From a bacterium (lineage in GTDB: Bacteria > Vulcanimicrobiota > Vulcanimicrobiia > Vulcanimicrobiales > Vulcanimicrobiaceae), in the NCBI GenBank assembly GCA_021805775.1, contig JAJZED010000005.1, positions 65,001 through 129,000 of the forward strand: 64,000 nt of DNA. The letters run 5' to 3'. Shown piece by piece: positions 41,258 to 50,673 of this stretch. How positions within the stretch are numbered: position 1 is the first letter of the stretch; every line of letters starts with the position of its first letter. The notes under the pieces were generated by a model. The model was not told where the DNA came from. It was given only the letters and a program-made list of their open reading frames with translations, and did no database searches. A program made the translations under genes and the position numbers.

Positions 41258-42190
41258 ATGATGACCGAGGGCTTCGCGCGGGCAACGTTGAGCGAACTGA
41301 TCGATTACGCCGGGCTCTTCCCGCCGGCGCAGCTTGCCTTAGAGCGAGCCTACGAAGAGTACCGGCGCCTCCGAGATTCGCGGCACGCGTGGATGGTAGG
41401 GCGCTTTATCGTCCCCTTTTCGCGCCTCGACGCCCTGCTCGAAATTCATGGAGAAGCGCCGCGATTTGCAGTCTCCGTCATTTTCGATGGAGGGCGCGAT
41501 TCGGTACGCTGGTTAAACGAGCTCTCCGATCGGCTCGCTGCGCTCGCCGGGCACCTCCGCGAGCGTTCGCCCATCGAAATATCGGCTATAGAGATTCCGT
41601 TGCCCTCGCTCAAGGCGGCCCGAGAGAGCTACGGGGCCGCGCTCTCGCAGGTCGGCGCGCTACTCGAGCATACCGGGCTGCGATCCATTCCGTGTTACGT
41701 TGAATTTCCGCGCGACGCTCGTTGGAGCGCGGAGATGCCCGATGCGATTGCCTCGCTCGCGCGCACGCGTTTGCGTTCAAAAATTCGTTGTGGCGGCCCC
41801 ACAGCCGATGCGTTTCCGTCGCCGGCCGAGCTCGCAGCGCATCTGCAAACCTGCGTCGAGCACGGAGTCGCGTGGAAAGCGACCGCAGGCCTGCACCATC
41901 CGGTGGCGCGCAGAGATTCTGCGACCGACTTCGAGATGCACGGCTTCGTGAACCTTCTCGTCGCTTCGTGCATCGCCCTCGATCGCGCACCCTTCGAAGA
42001 GATCGAAGCCGTCCTCGCCGAGCGGGCTCTCGGTGCGTTTGTAGTTGGCGAAAGCGGCCTCTCGTGGCGCGGTCGGGAATGCTCGGTACGAGCGATGGAG
42101 CTGACGCGCCGCACGGGTTTGATCTCGTATGGGAGTTGCAGCGTCGACGAGCCGGTGGAGGATCTCATGGCAATGGGGTGGCTGGCATGA
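41258..42190 (+). CDS. Unknown protein coupled to fumarylacetoacetase, about 310 aa
   Basis: I do not recognise a characterised family. The protein is soluble, with no signal or membrane helix. It starts with ATLSELIDYAGLFPPAQL and has conserved-looking motifs KIRCGGPTADAFPSP and WKATAGLHHPV, with Arg, Cys, Lys and paired His that could form an active site; the spacing suggests an alpha/beta barrel. Its stop overlaps the fumarylacetoacetase start (ATGA), which argues for a role in tyrosine or phenylacetate breakdown. The one missing pathway enzyme is maleylacetoacetate isomerase. The start is uncertain (41204, 41258 or 41261). Confidence 0.7.
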   Translation: MMTEGFARATLSELIDYAGLFPPAQLALERAYEEYRRLRDSRHAWMVGRFIVPFSRLDALLEIHGEAPRFAVSVIFDGGRDSVRWLNELSDRLAALAGHLRERSPIEISAIEIPLPSLKAARESYGAALSQVGALLEHTGLRSIPCYVEFPRDARWSAEMPDAIASLARTRLRSKIRCGGPTADAFPSPAELAAHLQTCVEHGVAWKATAGLHHPVARRDSATDFEMHGFVNLLVASCIALDRAPFEEIEAVLAERALGAFVVGESGLSWRGRECSVRAMELTRRTGLISYGSCSVDEPVEDLMAMGWLA

Positions 42191-43530
42191 GCGCCCTCGA
42201 TCTCGACGAGACGCACGATCCCGCGCGCACGAGTTGGGTCGATGTGGACGAGCGCAGCGATTTTCCGATCCAAAATCTTCCCTTCGCGATCTTTTCGATC
42301 GACGGGCGAACGCCGCGCATCGGCGTCGCAGTCGGCGGGCGCATCGTCGATATGCGCGCGCTCGCGGAGGCCGGGCATCTCGACGACTCTATCGATCGCA
42401 GCGTCCTTTGCAGCTCGTCGCTCAACGCAATGATGTCCGTAACGCGCCCGCGACGGCGAGCGTTGCGTCGCAGATTGAGCGACCTGCTTCGTAACGGCGG
42501 CGATCCGGTGCTTCGCGAGATGCCCGGCGCGCTCTGCGATACGCGCGATGCGAAGCTGCACCTTCCGGCGGTCGTCGGCGATTACGTCGATTTTTATTCG
42601 TCGTTGGAGCATGCGAGCAATCTCGGACGGCTCTTTCGGCCGCAGGGCGAACCGTTGTTGCCGAATTGGCGCTGGATACCGATCGGCTACCACGGGCGCT
42701 CGGCGAGCATCGTTCCGAGCGGCACGGATATTCGGCGGCCGTGCGGCCAGCGCAAGCCTCCCGATGCCGATGCGCCGATCTTCGGGCCGAGCGCGCGCTT
42801 GGACATCGAATTGGAGCTCGGGTTTTTCGCCGGACCGGGCAACGAACTCGGTGCGTCGATTCCCATAGATCGCGCTCGCGAGCATATCTTCGGCTGCGTT
42901 TTAGTCAACGATTGGAGCGCGCGCGATATTCAAGCTTGGGAGTACCAACCGCTGGGGCCCTTTCTCGGAAAATCCTTTGCCACGACGATCTCACCGTGGG
43001 TCGTGACGCTCGAAGCGCTCGAGCCCTTCCGGGTTCCCGGCCCGACGCAGACGCCACCGCCGCTTTCGTATCTCGCGCAACGAGAGCCCGAGAATTACGC
43101 TATCGCATTAGCCGTCGATCTGAGCGATGCGCGAATGCGCGAACGCGGCATGGCATCGGCGACGATCTCGCGCACATCCTTTGCAGCAATGTATTGGAGC
43201 CAGGCGCAACAACTCGCGCACGCATCGAGCAACGGGGCGGCCGTCGCTGCGGGGGATCTTTTCGCATCGGGAACGGTCAGCGGCTCGCTCGACGGTACGC
43301 AGGGGAGTTTGATCGAGCTTACGGAGAACGGGACGCGCCCGTTACATCTGCCCGACGGTGGTGAACGTCGCTTCCTCGAGGATGGCGACGAGGTCACGCT
43401 GCGCGGACGCTGCGAGCGCGCCGGATATCGTTCGATCGGGTTTGGGTGCGCGCGCGGAACCGTGCTTCCGGCGCTCCCCCAGAGTGCGGCGCGCGGCGAT
43501 GCTTACGGCGAACTCGCCCAAGAACGATAG
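42187..43530 (+). CDS. fahA: Fumarylacetoacetase
   Basis: Last step of tyrosine breakdown: fumarylacetoacetate to fumarate and acetoacetate. The 447 residues match eukaryote-like FAH, with an N-terminal SH3-like domain (FPIQNLPFAIFS) and the catalytic C-terminal domain. DYVDFYSSLEHASNLG contains the catalytic His and a metal Asp; IGYHGRSASIVPSG and LVNDWSARDIQAWEY are the signatures. It is translationally coupled to the unknown gene before it. The 3' end overlaps hmgA by 28 nt. Confidence 0.96.
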   Translation: MSALDLDETHDPARTSWVDVDERSDFPIQNLPFAIFSIDGRTPRIGVAVGGRIVDMRALAEAGHLDDSIDRSVLCSSSLNAMMSVTRPRRRALRRRLSDLLRNGGDPVLREMPGALCDTRDAKLHLPAVVGDYVDFYSSLEHASNLGRLFRPQGEPLLPNWRWIPIGYHGRSASIVPSGTDIRRPCGQRKPPDADAPIFGPSARLDIELELGFFAGPGNELGASIPIDRAREHIFGCVLVNDWSARDIQAWEYQPLGPFLGKSFATTISPWVVTLEALEPFRVPGPTQTPPPLSYLAQREPENYAIALAVDLSDARMRERGMASATISRTSFAAMYWSQAQQLAHASSNGAAVAAGDLFASGTVSGSLDGTQGSLIELTENGTRPLHLPDGGERRFLEDGDEVTLRGRCERAGYRSIGFGCARGTVLPALPQSAARGDAYGELAQER

Positions 43531-44660
43531 TAGCTCTCATCCTCGCAGAGCGTCGCCGCGCGCGCGAGCTTCAGCGGTTTGAACGTATCGACCATAATGG
43601 CGATTTCATCGGTCTCGCGTTTGCCGAGACTCGCTTCGACCGCGCCCGGCTGCGGGCCATGCGGTGCGCCGGCGGCGTGCAAGGTGATCGAGCCTTCGAC
43701 CACTCCGCGACGACTCATGAAGTTTCCGCTCACGTAATAGAGCACTTCATCGCAGTCGACGCTCGAGTGATTGTAGGGAACCGGGATGGCGAGGGGATGA
43801 TAATCGAAGAGCCGCGGCACGAACGCGCAGAAAGCCGCGCCGGGGGCCTCAAAGGTTGCATGTGCGGTCGGCGGCTGATGGAGTTTTCCGGTGATCGGCA
43901 TGAAATCTTGTAGATTGAAAGCGTAGGGATAGCAATACCCGTCCCAGCCGATAACATCGCAGGGGTGATTCTCGACGACGTAGATTGCATTGCGTCCGCG
44001 GTTCGTCACCCGAATTTCATACGAGCCGAGCTCGGTGTTCGGTGGGGCGAGCACGGGAGCGCGAAAATCGCGTTCGTAATAAGGTGCGTGCTCTTCGAGT
44101 TGGCCGAATTCGTTGCGGTATTTTCGCGGAATCGTCACCATGCCGACCGACTCGTGCACGACCATATCGGTCGGTTCGTCGGGATGGATCCGCCAGGTCG
44201 TCCCGGTCGGCATCAGCACGTAATCGAGCGGGCGATACGCGAGCCGACCGAACGGCGTCTCGAACGTTCCCGTACCCCGATGAATGAAGAGAAGTTCGTC
44301 GCCGCCGACGTTACGGTAGAAGTTCGCCATCGGTTCGCGAGCGGTCGCCATCGATAGTAAGATGTCGTCGTTTCCGAGAATCGGCGTGCGCGAATCGACG
44401 GCATCGCCGGCGAGCGTTAATTTGCCGGTAAGAAAATGACGGTTTCGCAACGGGTCGTTTTCGTGAAACTCGACGCGCGAACGATGCCACTGACGGACTT
44501 CACGCGTTGCCGTCGGCGGGCGCTCGTGATAGAGCAGCGAGTAGATGCTCTCGAATCCTCGCGTTGAAAAAAGTTCTTCGGCGTAGAGCCCGCCGTCGGG
44601 TCGGCGAAATTGAATGTGTCGTTTCTCCGGTAGCTCGCCGGCTCGCTGATAACTCGGCAT
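43503..44660 (-). CDS. hmgA: Homogentisate 1,2-dioxygenase
   Basis: Ring-cleaving iron enzyme forming maleylacetoacetate. At 385 residues it is shorter than the 430-445 usual in proteobacteria and animals, missing N-terminal sequence but keeping the core: FDYHPLAIPVPYNHSS, VLYYVSGNFMSR and HAAGAPHGPQPG, which supply the iron ligands. LPTG-type loops (VLMPTGTTWRI) mark the cupin fold. Gene order with fahA and hppD confirms the pathway. A CDGSH protein gene lies 3 nt upstream. Confidence 0.95.
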   Translation of the reverse strand: MPSYQRAGELPEKRHIQFRRPDGGLYAEELFSTRGFESIYSLLYHERPPTATREVRQWHRSRVEFHENDPLRNRHFLTGKLTLAGDAVDSRTPILGNDDILLSMATAREPMANFYRNVGGDELLFIHRGTGTFETPFGRLAYRPLDYVLMPTGTTWRIHPDEPTDMVVHESVGMVTIPRKYRNEFGQLEEHAPYYERDFRAPVLAPPNTELGSYEIRVTNRGRNAIYVVENHPCDVIGWDGYCYPYAFNLQDFMPITGKLHQPPTAHATFEAPGAAFCAFVPRLFDYHPLAIPVPYNHSSVDCDEVLYYVSGNFMSRRGVVEGSITLHAAGAPHGPQPGAVEASLGKRETDEIAIMVDTFKPLKLARAATLCEDESYYRSWASSP

Positions 44661-44663
44661 CCC

Positions 44664-44870
44664 CTAGGCCTCCGGGGCGCGTTCGGTCGCGATGAAGCCG
44701 TCGCGGTGCGAGCCGTCGCAGAACGGCTTGCTCTTGGAGCGGCCGCAACGGCAGAGTGCGACGTTCTCGCCCTCGACCCGATACGGACGTCCGTCGACAT
44801 CGGTGATGCTCACCGGGCCCTTGACCAGATAGGGGCCGCTCTCGCGGACTTTGATCGTTACGTCAGCCAT
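44664..44870 (-). CDS. CDGSH-type iron-sulfur protein, 68 aa
   Basis: A small redox protein with one [2Fe-2S] CDGSH motif, CRCGRSKSKPFCDGSH, near residues 40-55 (three Cys and one His ligands). The N-terminal half is a beta-rich segment (GPYLVKGPVSITDVDG). The length agrees with single-domain bacterial members. It is upstream of hmgA in the same direction and could supply or sense electrons or iron; function is inferred only. ATG 44870 is chosen because the frame upstream has no similarity. Confidence 0.88.
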   Translation of the reverse strand: MADVTIKVRESGPYLVKGPVSITDVDGRPYRVEGENVALCRCGRSKSKPFCDGSHRDGFIATERAPEA

Positions 44871-44974
44871 GGCGGCGCTGTTCTTCTCACCGGTTCGGGA
44901 GCCCCGCAACGAGCAGGGAGCGGGCGCGCCGTTTCGAAGCAGAACGGCAAATCAAGCAAGGGGGTATTCTTTCG

Positions 44975-46033
44975 ATGAACTCTTTCAAAATCTCGGGAAT
45001 CCTTGTCGCCGTCGCATTGCTCGCGGTCGCGGCGGGGGTACCCGGTACCACCTCGGCTCGCGCCGACGCGGCAAGCGCAGCGAAGCCGACCCCGACCCCG
45101 ACGCCGGTCGCTCTTCAATACGACCAGATCGTGCGCATGGTCATGCCGTCGGCGACCGCACCGCCCCCGGGGAGCTTCGATGAAAGTTATCGTCAGCTCA
45201 TGGCCATCGCCGATGCGACTCCGTCGCCGGCGCCGGCGCATCACGGATTTCCGAGTTTCGGAGGATTGATCGCTCGCGGCATAATGAAGCACGCGATGGG
45301 CAATGTGGCTTCGATGCAGTCGATGATGGCGATGATGCGCGACGGCAGCCTCGAGCGTCTGACCTTCTACAAAAATTGGGTGCGTACCGATCTTCCGGTC
45401 GCGCATACGGCGACGATCGTAAAATGCGACCAGCACGAGACGATCGAACTCGATCTAGCGAAGAAAACCTATAGCATCATCGTCGATCGCAATGGCTGCA
45501 CGGGTGCCTCGTCCGCCGCGCCGGCTCCCAATATGCCCGGCAACATGACGAATATGGCTCCCGGGACGGGCGATATGTCGCTCTCCGCGAAGAGCGAAAA
45601 TCTCGGTAGCAAAGAGCTCGAAGGCTACAGGACGCAAGGCTCCCGCGCCACGATCTCGATGAAGATGACCGGCGCGACCGGCTCTTGCCGTAACGGCTCG
45701 TCGAAGATGACGATCGTGCGTTATATCTCGGAGATCGATAAATGGCGTGCCTACTGCCCGCTACCGCCGGTCGCGGGGGCTCCGCCGAGTTCGATTCGGG
45801 CATCGATCGGGCGCGGAGGCTGCAAACCGCACTTCGTTCGGAATGTCGGCACTACCGACGCGCTGAGGAATGACGGGACGAAACTCACGCTCTACCGCTT
45901 GATGGAGATGCAGAGCGCTTCCGGAGGGAGTGTCGGCTCGCTCACCGAGCGCGGCAATATCCGCTGGCTCTATCGCCCCGAGGCCGAGCGGCTCTTTTCG
46001 ATCCCCGCGGGATTCACGAAGGCGCGCTCGTAG
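44975..46033 (+). CDS. Exported protein of unknown function, 352 aa
   Basis: Signal peptide: MNSFKISG, then a hydrophobic stretch (7-22) with likely cleavage near SARADA. A Pro/Thr-rich spacer (KPTPTPTP) follows. The mature region has a Met-rich stretch near residues 105-125 (SMQSMMAMM), a likely beta-sheet domain and scattered Cys. I recognise no family. A role in metal handling is possible given the Met runs, but this is speculation. It is monocistronic. Confidence 0.7.
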   Translation: MNSFKISGILVAVALLAVAAGVPGTTSARADAASAAKPTPTPTPVALQYDQIVRMVMPSATAPPPGSFDESYRQLMAIADATPSPAPAHHGFPSFGGLIARGIMKHAMGNVASMQSMMAMMRDGSLERLTFYKNWVRTDLPVAHTATIVKCDQHETIELDLAKKTYSIIVDRNGCTGASSAAPAPNMPGNMTNMAPGTGDMSLSAKSENLGSKELEGYRTQGSRATISMKMTGATGSCRNGSSKMTIVRYISEIDKWRAYCPLPPVAGAPPSSIRASIGRGGCKPHFVRNVGTTDALRNDGTKLTLYRLMEMQSASGGSVGSLTERGNIRWLYRPEAERLFSIPAGFTKARS

Positions 46034-46342
46034 CGGGGGTGGCCTCGGTGCCGCCGAGAGCCGTGGTGAGGGGAGCGCTTCCGCCGTATCGTCGCTCGAG
46101 TGAATATCCGGCGCGCTCTCCGGGGCTCGGCAATCATCGAATCATCGATCGATGGCGGGAGAGGCGTCGGGGGGAGCAAGAGAACCCTCCCCAATGCCAT
46201 CGCCCTGGCTTGGGAGGGGCTTCAGCGAGCGTTGCCTCCTCGGTTGCTCGGCAGGAGCAACGCGACCCCTGAGGCGACCCGTTGCGACTTCTCTCGCTTT
46301 ACCGGCGCTGGCGGCCGCGTGCTATCATGCGCAGGCCATGAT
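46034..46342. other. Structured intergenic region upstream of the SRP RNA
   Basis: No convincing gene in these 309 bases. It holds a strong hairpin, cgttgcc-tcct / agga-gcaacg (46230-46262). It also holds competing pairs: ggggag (46171-46176) with ctccc (46187-46192), or ccctcccc (46185-46192) with gggaggg (46212-46219). The hairpin could terminate the upstream gene, but it has no T tract. Confidence 0.45.
46298..46328 (+). promoter_or_regulatory. Possible sigma70-type promoter of the SRP RNA
   Basis: A good -10 box, tatcat (46323-46328), lies 15 nt before the predicted RNA start. The best -35 (tttacc, 46298-46303) is at a long 19-nt spacing, so the assignment is weak. Confidence 0.35.
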
Positions 46343-46442
46343 GGGGGCCGGGCCTCGCGCGGCGCGCCCTCGTCAACCCCGCCAGGCCCGGAAGGGAGCA
46401 ACGGTTCGCGAATCGGCGCGGGTGCCGCGAGTCAACCCGGCT
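46343..46442 (+). ncRNA. ffs: Signal recognition particle RNA, 4.5S type
   Basis: RNA scaffold that binds Ffh for membrane-protein targeting. The conserved domain IV tetraloop region gtcaaccccgccaggcccg, then gaagggagcaacgg, matches bacterial 4.5S RNA. The two arms pair along their length (gccggg/cccggc, ctcgcg/cgcgag, cggc/gccg), giving a single long hairpin of about 100 nt without the Alu domain. Ends are approximate. Confidence 0.93.
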
Positions 46443-46483
46443 TCCGTCGTGGTATTCAGAAAAAGAGTGAACCTAAGGAGAAG

Positions 46484-47026
46484 ATGCTGTCGTCGAATTT
46501 TTCGCCCGACCTGATCGCGGCGCTCGCACTCGGTGGAGTAATTCTCGGCGCGATCGCGCTGGTGGCGGCAATTCTCGCCTTCGTGCGGCTTGGGAAGAGC
46601 GTCCCGGCGCTGGTAAAATTAGTCGGAATTCACGACGATCTGCTCGGCGGTCCGGGTGGACGCGCCTCGGAGCGGATCGCCGCTCTGGAAGCGGCTCTGA
46701 GAGCCGCCGAGCTTCGCGCCGATGAAAGCGCGGCGCGAATTACCACGCTCGAGGGGCTCTCGCGGCTCGATCTCTCGCTCGTCGGCTTCGTTCGCTACGA
46801 TGCTTATGAAGATACCGGCTCTACGCTCTCCTATGCGCTCGCGCTCCTCAATCGCGTCGGCGACGGCGTCGTGCTGAACAGCATTTACTCGCGCACCGAC
46901 ACGCGAACGTACGGCAAGAGCGTGCGCGGATTTCGCTGCGAGAGCAACGCCTCCGACGAAGAGATCGCCGCCATCGAGCAGGCAAAGGAGTCCTCGACGC
47001 GCGGTGCGCTCTCGGTGACCGGGTAA
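46484..47026 (+). CDS. DUF4446-family membrane protein
   Basis: A 180-residue protein with one N-terminal membrane helix (about 8-34), a helical/coiled-coil segment (about 55-90) and a C-terminal domain with FVRYDAYEDTGSTLSYALALLN and NSIYSRTDTRTYGK, typical of DUF4446. The function is unknown; members often lie near sporulation or chromosome-segregation genes. ATG 46484 has aaggag (46475-46480). It is followed directly by an M23 peptidase. Confidence 0.82.
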   Translation: MLSSNFSPDLIAALALGGVILGAIALVAAILAFVRLGKSVPALVKLVGIHDDLLGGPGGRASERIAALEAALRAAELRADESAARITTLEGLSRLDLSLVGFVRYDAYEDTGSTLSYALALLNRVGDGVVLNSIYSRTDTRTYGKSVRGFRCESNASDEEIAAIEQAKESSTRGALSVTG

Positions 47027-47028
47027 CG

Positions 47029-47949
47029 ATGTTCCTCGATCGCTATCATGTAAAACTCGTGCCGCAGAACGGCGAGCGCATTTGGCGTTTCGTGCTCTCG
47101 CGGCGCGCGATCGTTCTCGCATGCACGCTCGTTGCGGTCATCGTAATGGGTTCGGCGATCTTCGCTCTCGTTACCGCCGGAATGGCGCATCACGAAGTCT
47201 CCCGCCTGCAGGTGGCGACGCAGCATCAGCGCCGCAAGGTCAGCTCGATCGATCGTCAGGCCGATCGACTCCGCGTGACGCTCGAACGTGTCGAGCGCGA
47301 GAACCGGCGTATCGAGGCGGCGATCGGCATGCCCGTTCGCGCGGTAAAGCCCATACGCCTCGAGAAAAAGGCGCCGCGCGGCGTTTCGAAGGTGAGTCTC
47401 GTGCGCGAGCGCTTACGGGAGATCGCCGCTCTTGCCGGGCGCGCCGCATCGCTCTCGCAGCGCACGCGAAGGCAGGCAACGCGCGTGCTTAACCTCGGGA
47501 ACATTACCGCGTTAGCGCAGGCGGCGATCGTCGCTCATATTCCCTCGATCGACCCTGTGGCCGGGGCGCCGATCGTCGGATGTTTTTGCTACCGCACCTA
47601 CCCCGACGTCGAGTTTCACGAAGGCGTCGATCTCGGTGCCGATTGGGGCGAGCCGGTCCGCGCGACGGCAGCCGGCGTCGTTACGGCCGCCTCGTATAAC
47701 GGCGGATACGGGCTCATGGTCGATATCGACCACGAGAACGGGTACGCGACGTGGTACGCGCATCTCTCCAGCACCGAGGTTCGCATCGGCGAACACGTGC
47801 TCAAGGGGCAAGTGATCGGTCGGGTCGGGATGACCGGATTCGCTACCGGTCCGCACGTGCATTACCAAGTCATGCACGATGGAACGCCGATCGACCCGAC
47901 GCCTTTTCTCGACGGCATTCCTCGGAATGTCATCGCCGACAAGTCGTAG
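47029..47949 (+). CDS. M23-family metallopeptidase, membrane-anchored
   Basis: Predicted peptidoglycan endopeptidase (306 residues). A cytoplasmic stub is followed by a membrane helix (about 28-50), a coiled coil (about 55-98) and a LytM domain at the C terminus. Zinc ligands are visible: HEGVDLG (H and D) and HVHYQV (H), with GYGLMVDIDHENGYATWYAHL between. The catalytic set appears complete, so it may cleave cell-wall crosslinks. It lies 2 nt after the DUF4446 gene. Confidence 0.92.
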   Translation: MFLDRYHVKLVPQNGERIWRFVLSRRAIVLACTLVAVIVMGSAIFALVTAGMAHHEVSRLQVATQHQRRKVSSIDRQADRLRVTLERVERENRRIEAAIGMPVRAVKPIRLEKKAPRGVSKVSLVRERLREIAALAGRAASLSQRTRRQATRVLNLGNITALAQAAIVAHIPSIDPVAGAPIVGCFCYRTYPDVEFHEGVDLGADWGEPVRATAAGVVTAASYNGGYGLMVDIDHENGYATWYAHLSSTEVRIGEHVLKGQVIGRVGMTGFATGPHVHYQVMHDGTPIDPTPFLDGIPRNVIADKS

Positions 47950-47961
47950 AAGAGAGCTCGC

Positions 47962-48243
47962 GTGAACGCTATCGCCTGCACGCTCGGCCCGCTCTTGCTT
48001 CAGTTGCTCAACATTTATATGATCGTGTTGGTCGTGTACGCGGTTATTTCGTGGATTCCCGATCTCCAAGGAGCGTGGGTTCGCTACCTTGCCGCCGTCA
48101 TCGAGCCGGTTCTCAATCCCATTCGGCGCGTTATCCCGCCGATGGGCGGCTTCGACATCGCGTTCATCGTCCTCATTTTGCTCCTGCAGTTCGTCGTTCG
48201 CCCGGTGATCTTCTCGGCAACGCTTCACGCCTGCGCCTTCTAG
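47962..48243 (+). CDS. YggT-family membrane protein
   Basis: A 93-residue integral membrane protein with two hydrophobic segments (about 8-32 and 66-86) and the conserved loop [18 protein letters not shown]. The function is not well established; homologues are associated with cell division, osmotic stress or chloroplast-like complexes. It starts at GTG 47962, 12 nt after the M23 gene, with agagag upstream. It is probably co-transcribed with lepA. Confidence 0.88.
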   Translation: MNAIACTLGPLLLQLLNIYMIVLVVYAVISWIPDLQGAWVRYLAAVIEPVLNPIRRVIPPMGGFDIAFIVLILLLQFVVRPVIFSATLHACAF

Positions 48244-48253
48244 CGACTCCCGC

Positions 48254-50083
48254 ATGGAAAAAGCCACCGACCACGCGCATCGGCTGCAGACGATCGCGAA
48301 TACGCGAAACTTCTGTATTATCGCGCATATCGATCACGGGAAGACGACGCTCTCCGACCGCTTGCTCGAAATGACGAAGACGATCGAGTCGCGCGTCTTA
48401 GAAGAGCAGCAACTCGATGCGATGGACCTCGAGCGCGAACGCGGCATTACGATTCGCATGCACCCGGTGACGTTGCGTTATCCGGCGCTCGACGGCGAAA
48501 TCTATCGACTCAACCTTATCGATACCCCCGGGCACGTCGATTTTTCGTACGAGGTCTCTCGCTCGTTGGCCGCCTGCGAAGGGGCCTTGCTGATCATCGA
48601 TGCGGCGCAGGGCATCGAAGCGCAGACCTTGGCGAATTACCATCTGGCCCTGGAGCACAATCTTACCATCATTCCGGTGATCAATAAGATCGATTTGCCG
48701 GCGGCGGACCCCGAGCGCGTGATGGCCGAGATCGAAGAGCTGCTCGTTATCGAGCGAAGCGAGTGCATTCTCGCCAGCGCGAAAAACGGCATCGGAATAG
48801 AAAATATTCTCGAAGCGATCGTCGCGCGCATACCGGCACCGCAAGGGCACACCGATCTCGTTCGCGGGCTGGTCTTTAACGCGCAATTCGATCCCTACCG
48901 CGGCGTAGTGAGCTACGTTCGCGTGGTCGACGGTGCGATCGAGAGCGGAACGAAATTTATGTCGATGGCGCACGAGCGGGTCTACGAATGCACCGAAGTT
49001 GGGCTCTTCGCCCCGCAGATGCGCCCGACGAAGCGGCTGAGCATCGGCGACGTCGGATACGTCATCGCAAACGTGAAGTCGTTAGGCGATATCGACGTCG
49101 GCGACACGATTACCGCGGCGAACAATCCCGCCCACGTTGCTCTGCCCGGCTATCGCAAGGCGGTTCCGATGGTGTTCTGCGGGCTCTATCCCAACGAAGG
49201 TGCCGCTTATGACGCGCTCCGCGATGCGTTGGAGAAGCTAAAGCTCAACGACGCGGCGCTGGTATTCGAACCGGAAACGTCGATCGCCTTAGGCTTTGGG
49301 TTTCGTTGCGGGTTTCTCGGGTTGTTGCATATGGAGATCGTGCAAGAGCGCCTCGAACGCGATTATACGCTCGATCTCATTGCCACCTCGCCCTCGGTGG
49401 TCTTTCGCGTGACGCGAACCGACGGAACGGTGGAATTGGTCGACAACCCTTCGAAACTGCCGCCGGCGAATCTCATCGCTCAACTCGAAGAGCCGTACGT
49501 GAAAGCGACGATCATCTCCCCGCCGGATTATGTCGGAGCGATCATGGAGATCATTCAGGTGCGTCGCGGTACGTTGCTCAATATGGAATATCTCCACGAC
49601 GGGCGCGTCATTTTGAGTTACGAGATGCCGTTAATCGAAGTCATCGTCGATCTCTTCGATCAGTTGAAATCGCGTACCAAGGGCTATGCCTCGCTCGATT
49701 ACGAACCGATCGGCTACCGTCAAGGCGACCTCGTGAAGTTAGAAATTCTTCTCAACGGCGAGGCCGTCGACGCGCTCTCCTTTATCGTCGCTCGCGATAA
49801 AGCATCGAATCGCGGCCGCCTTTTGGCGGAGAAACTCAAAGAGCTCATCCCGCGACAGATGTTTGAGGTGCCGATTCAGGCTGCGATCGGCGGGAAAATC
49901 GTCGCTCGCGAAACCGTGAGTGCGATGCGTAAAAACGTTCTTGCAAAATGCTACGGCGGCGACATCAGCCGGAAACGTAAACTCCTGGAGAAGCAGAAGG
50001 CCGGTAAAGAACGGATGCGTCGCGTCGGCCGAGTGGAGTTGCCGCAGGAGGCATTTATGGCGGTGCTCCAGCTCGAATCATGA
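48254..50083 (+). CDS. lepA: Elongation factor 4 (LepA)
   Basis: Ribosome-associated GTPase with a role in translation initiation or back-translocation, 609 residues. Motifs: P-loop [14 protein letters not shown] (G1), RGITI (G2), DTPGHVDF (G3) and NKIDL (G4). The LepA-specific C-terminal domain is present ([22 protein letters not shown]). The end overlaps rdgB by 4 nt (ATGA). Confidence 0.98.
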   Translation: MEKATDHAHRLQTIANTRNFCIIAHIDHGKTTLSDRLLEMTKTIESRVLEEQQLDAMDLERERGITIRMHPVTLRYPALDGEIYRLNLIDTPGHVDFSYEVSRSLAACEGALLIIDAAQGIEAQTLANYHLALEHNLTIIPVINKIDLPAADPERVMAEIEELLVIERSECILASAKNGIGIENILEAIVARIPAPQGHTDLVRGLVFNAQFDPYRGVVSYVRVVDGAIESGTKFMSMAHERVYECTEVGLFAPQMRPTKRLSIGDVGYVIANVKSLGDIDVGDTITAANNPAHVALPGYRKAVPMVFCGLYPNEGAAYDALRDALEKLKLNDAALVFEPETSIALGFGFRCGFLGLLHMEIVQERLERDYTLDLIATSPSVVFRVTRTDGTVELVDNPSKLPPANLIAQLEEPYVKATIISPPDYVGAIMEIIQVRRGTLLNMEYLHDGRVILSYEMPLIEVIVDLFDQLKSRTKGYASLDYEPIGYRQGDLVKLEILLNGEAVDALSFIVARDKASNRGRLLAEKLKELIPRQMFEVPIQAAIGGKIVARETVSAMRKNVLAKCYGGDISRKRKLLEKQKAGKERMRRVGRVELPQEAFMAVLQLES

Positions 50084-50673
50084 GCGAGAAGATTTTTCTC
50101 GCGAGTACGAACGCCGGGAAGCGCGCGGAGTTCGCAGCGCTCCTCGCCGCGCACGGCCTCGAACTGGGGCCGGCGATCGAGTATCCCGAGGTCGAGGAGA
50201 GCGCGGCCGACTATCTCGGGAATGCGGCATTGAAAGCCGAGGCGCTCCAGCACGAACTCCGCAGCCGGGGAATTGCGGCGATCGTACTCGCCGACGATAG
50301 CGGCTTGGAGATCGACGCGCTTGCCGGTGCGCCTGGAATTCGTTCGGCGCGTTACGGCGGCGCCGAGCTCTCGTGGCCGCAACGGCGCGCGTTGATACTC
50401 GCCGAACTTGCTCGGGTGCCCGATGCGTCGAGAACGGCAACCTTTCACTGCGCGCTCGTCGCGATCGACGACGCGGGGAATCGCTATCGCGGGCTCGGTG
50501 AAACGCGGGGATGCATCGTGCGCGGCGAACGAGGCGAGGGCGGATTTGGCTACGACCCGCTCTTTCTGCCCGAGGGGCAGAGCAGAACGTACGCCGAGGC
50601 GAGCGCAGCCGAAAAGGCGATCACGAGCCATCGCGCGCGTGCATTGCAAGCCCTGGTCGCGGCGATGCACTGA
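50080..50673 (+). CDS. rdgB: XTP/dITP diphosphatase (RdgB/HAM1)
   Basis: House-cleaning enzyme hydrolysing non-canonical purine triphosphates (ITP, dITP, XTP). The 197 residues start with [14 protein letters not shown] and contain [28 protein letters not shown] and the [14 protein letters not shown] terminus. The start overlaps lepA (ATGA), and the stop overlaps the next gene (TGATG). Confidence 0.96.
   Translation: MSEKIFLASTNAGKRAEFAALLAAHGLELGPAIEYPEVEESAADYLGNAALKAEALQHELRSRGIAAIVLADDSGLEIDALAGAPGIRSARYGGAELSWPQRRALILAELARVPDASRTATFHCALVAIDDAGNRYRGLGETRGCIVRGERGEGGFGYDPLFLPEGQSRTYAEASAAEKAITSHRARALQALVAAMH

Noticed and set aside
46141-46270. tRNA-Ser-like gene before the SRP RNA
   Set aside because: The starting ggagagg and GC hairpins resemble one, but no T arm, anticodon stem or acceptor pairing could be built.
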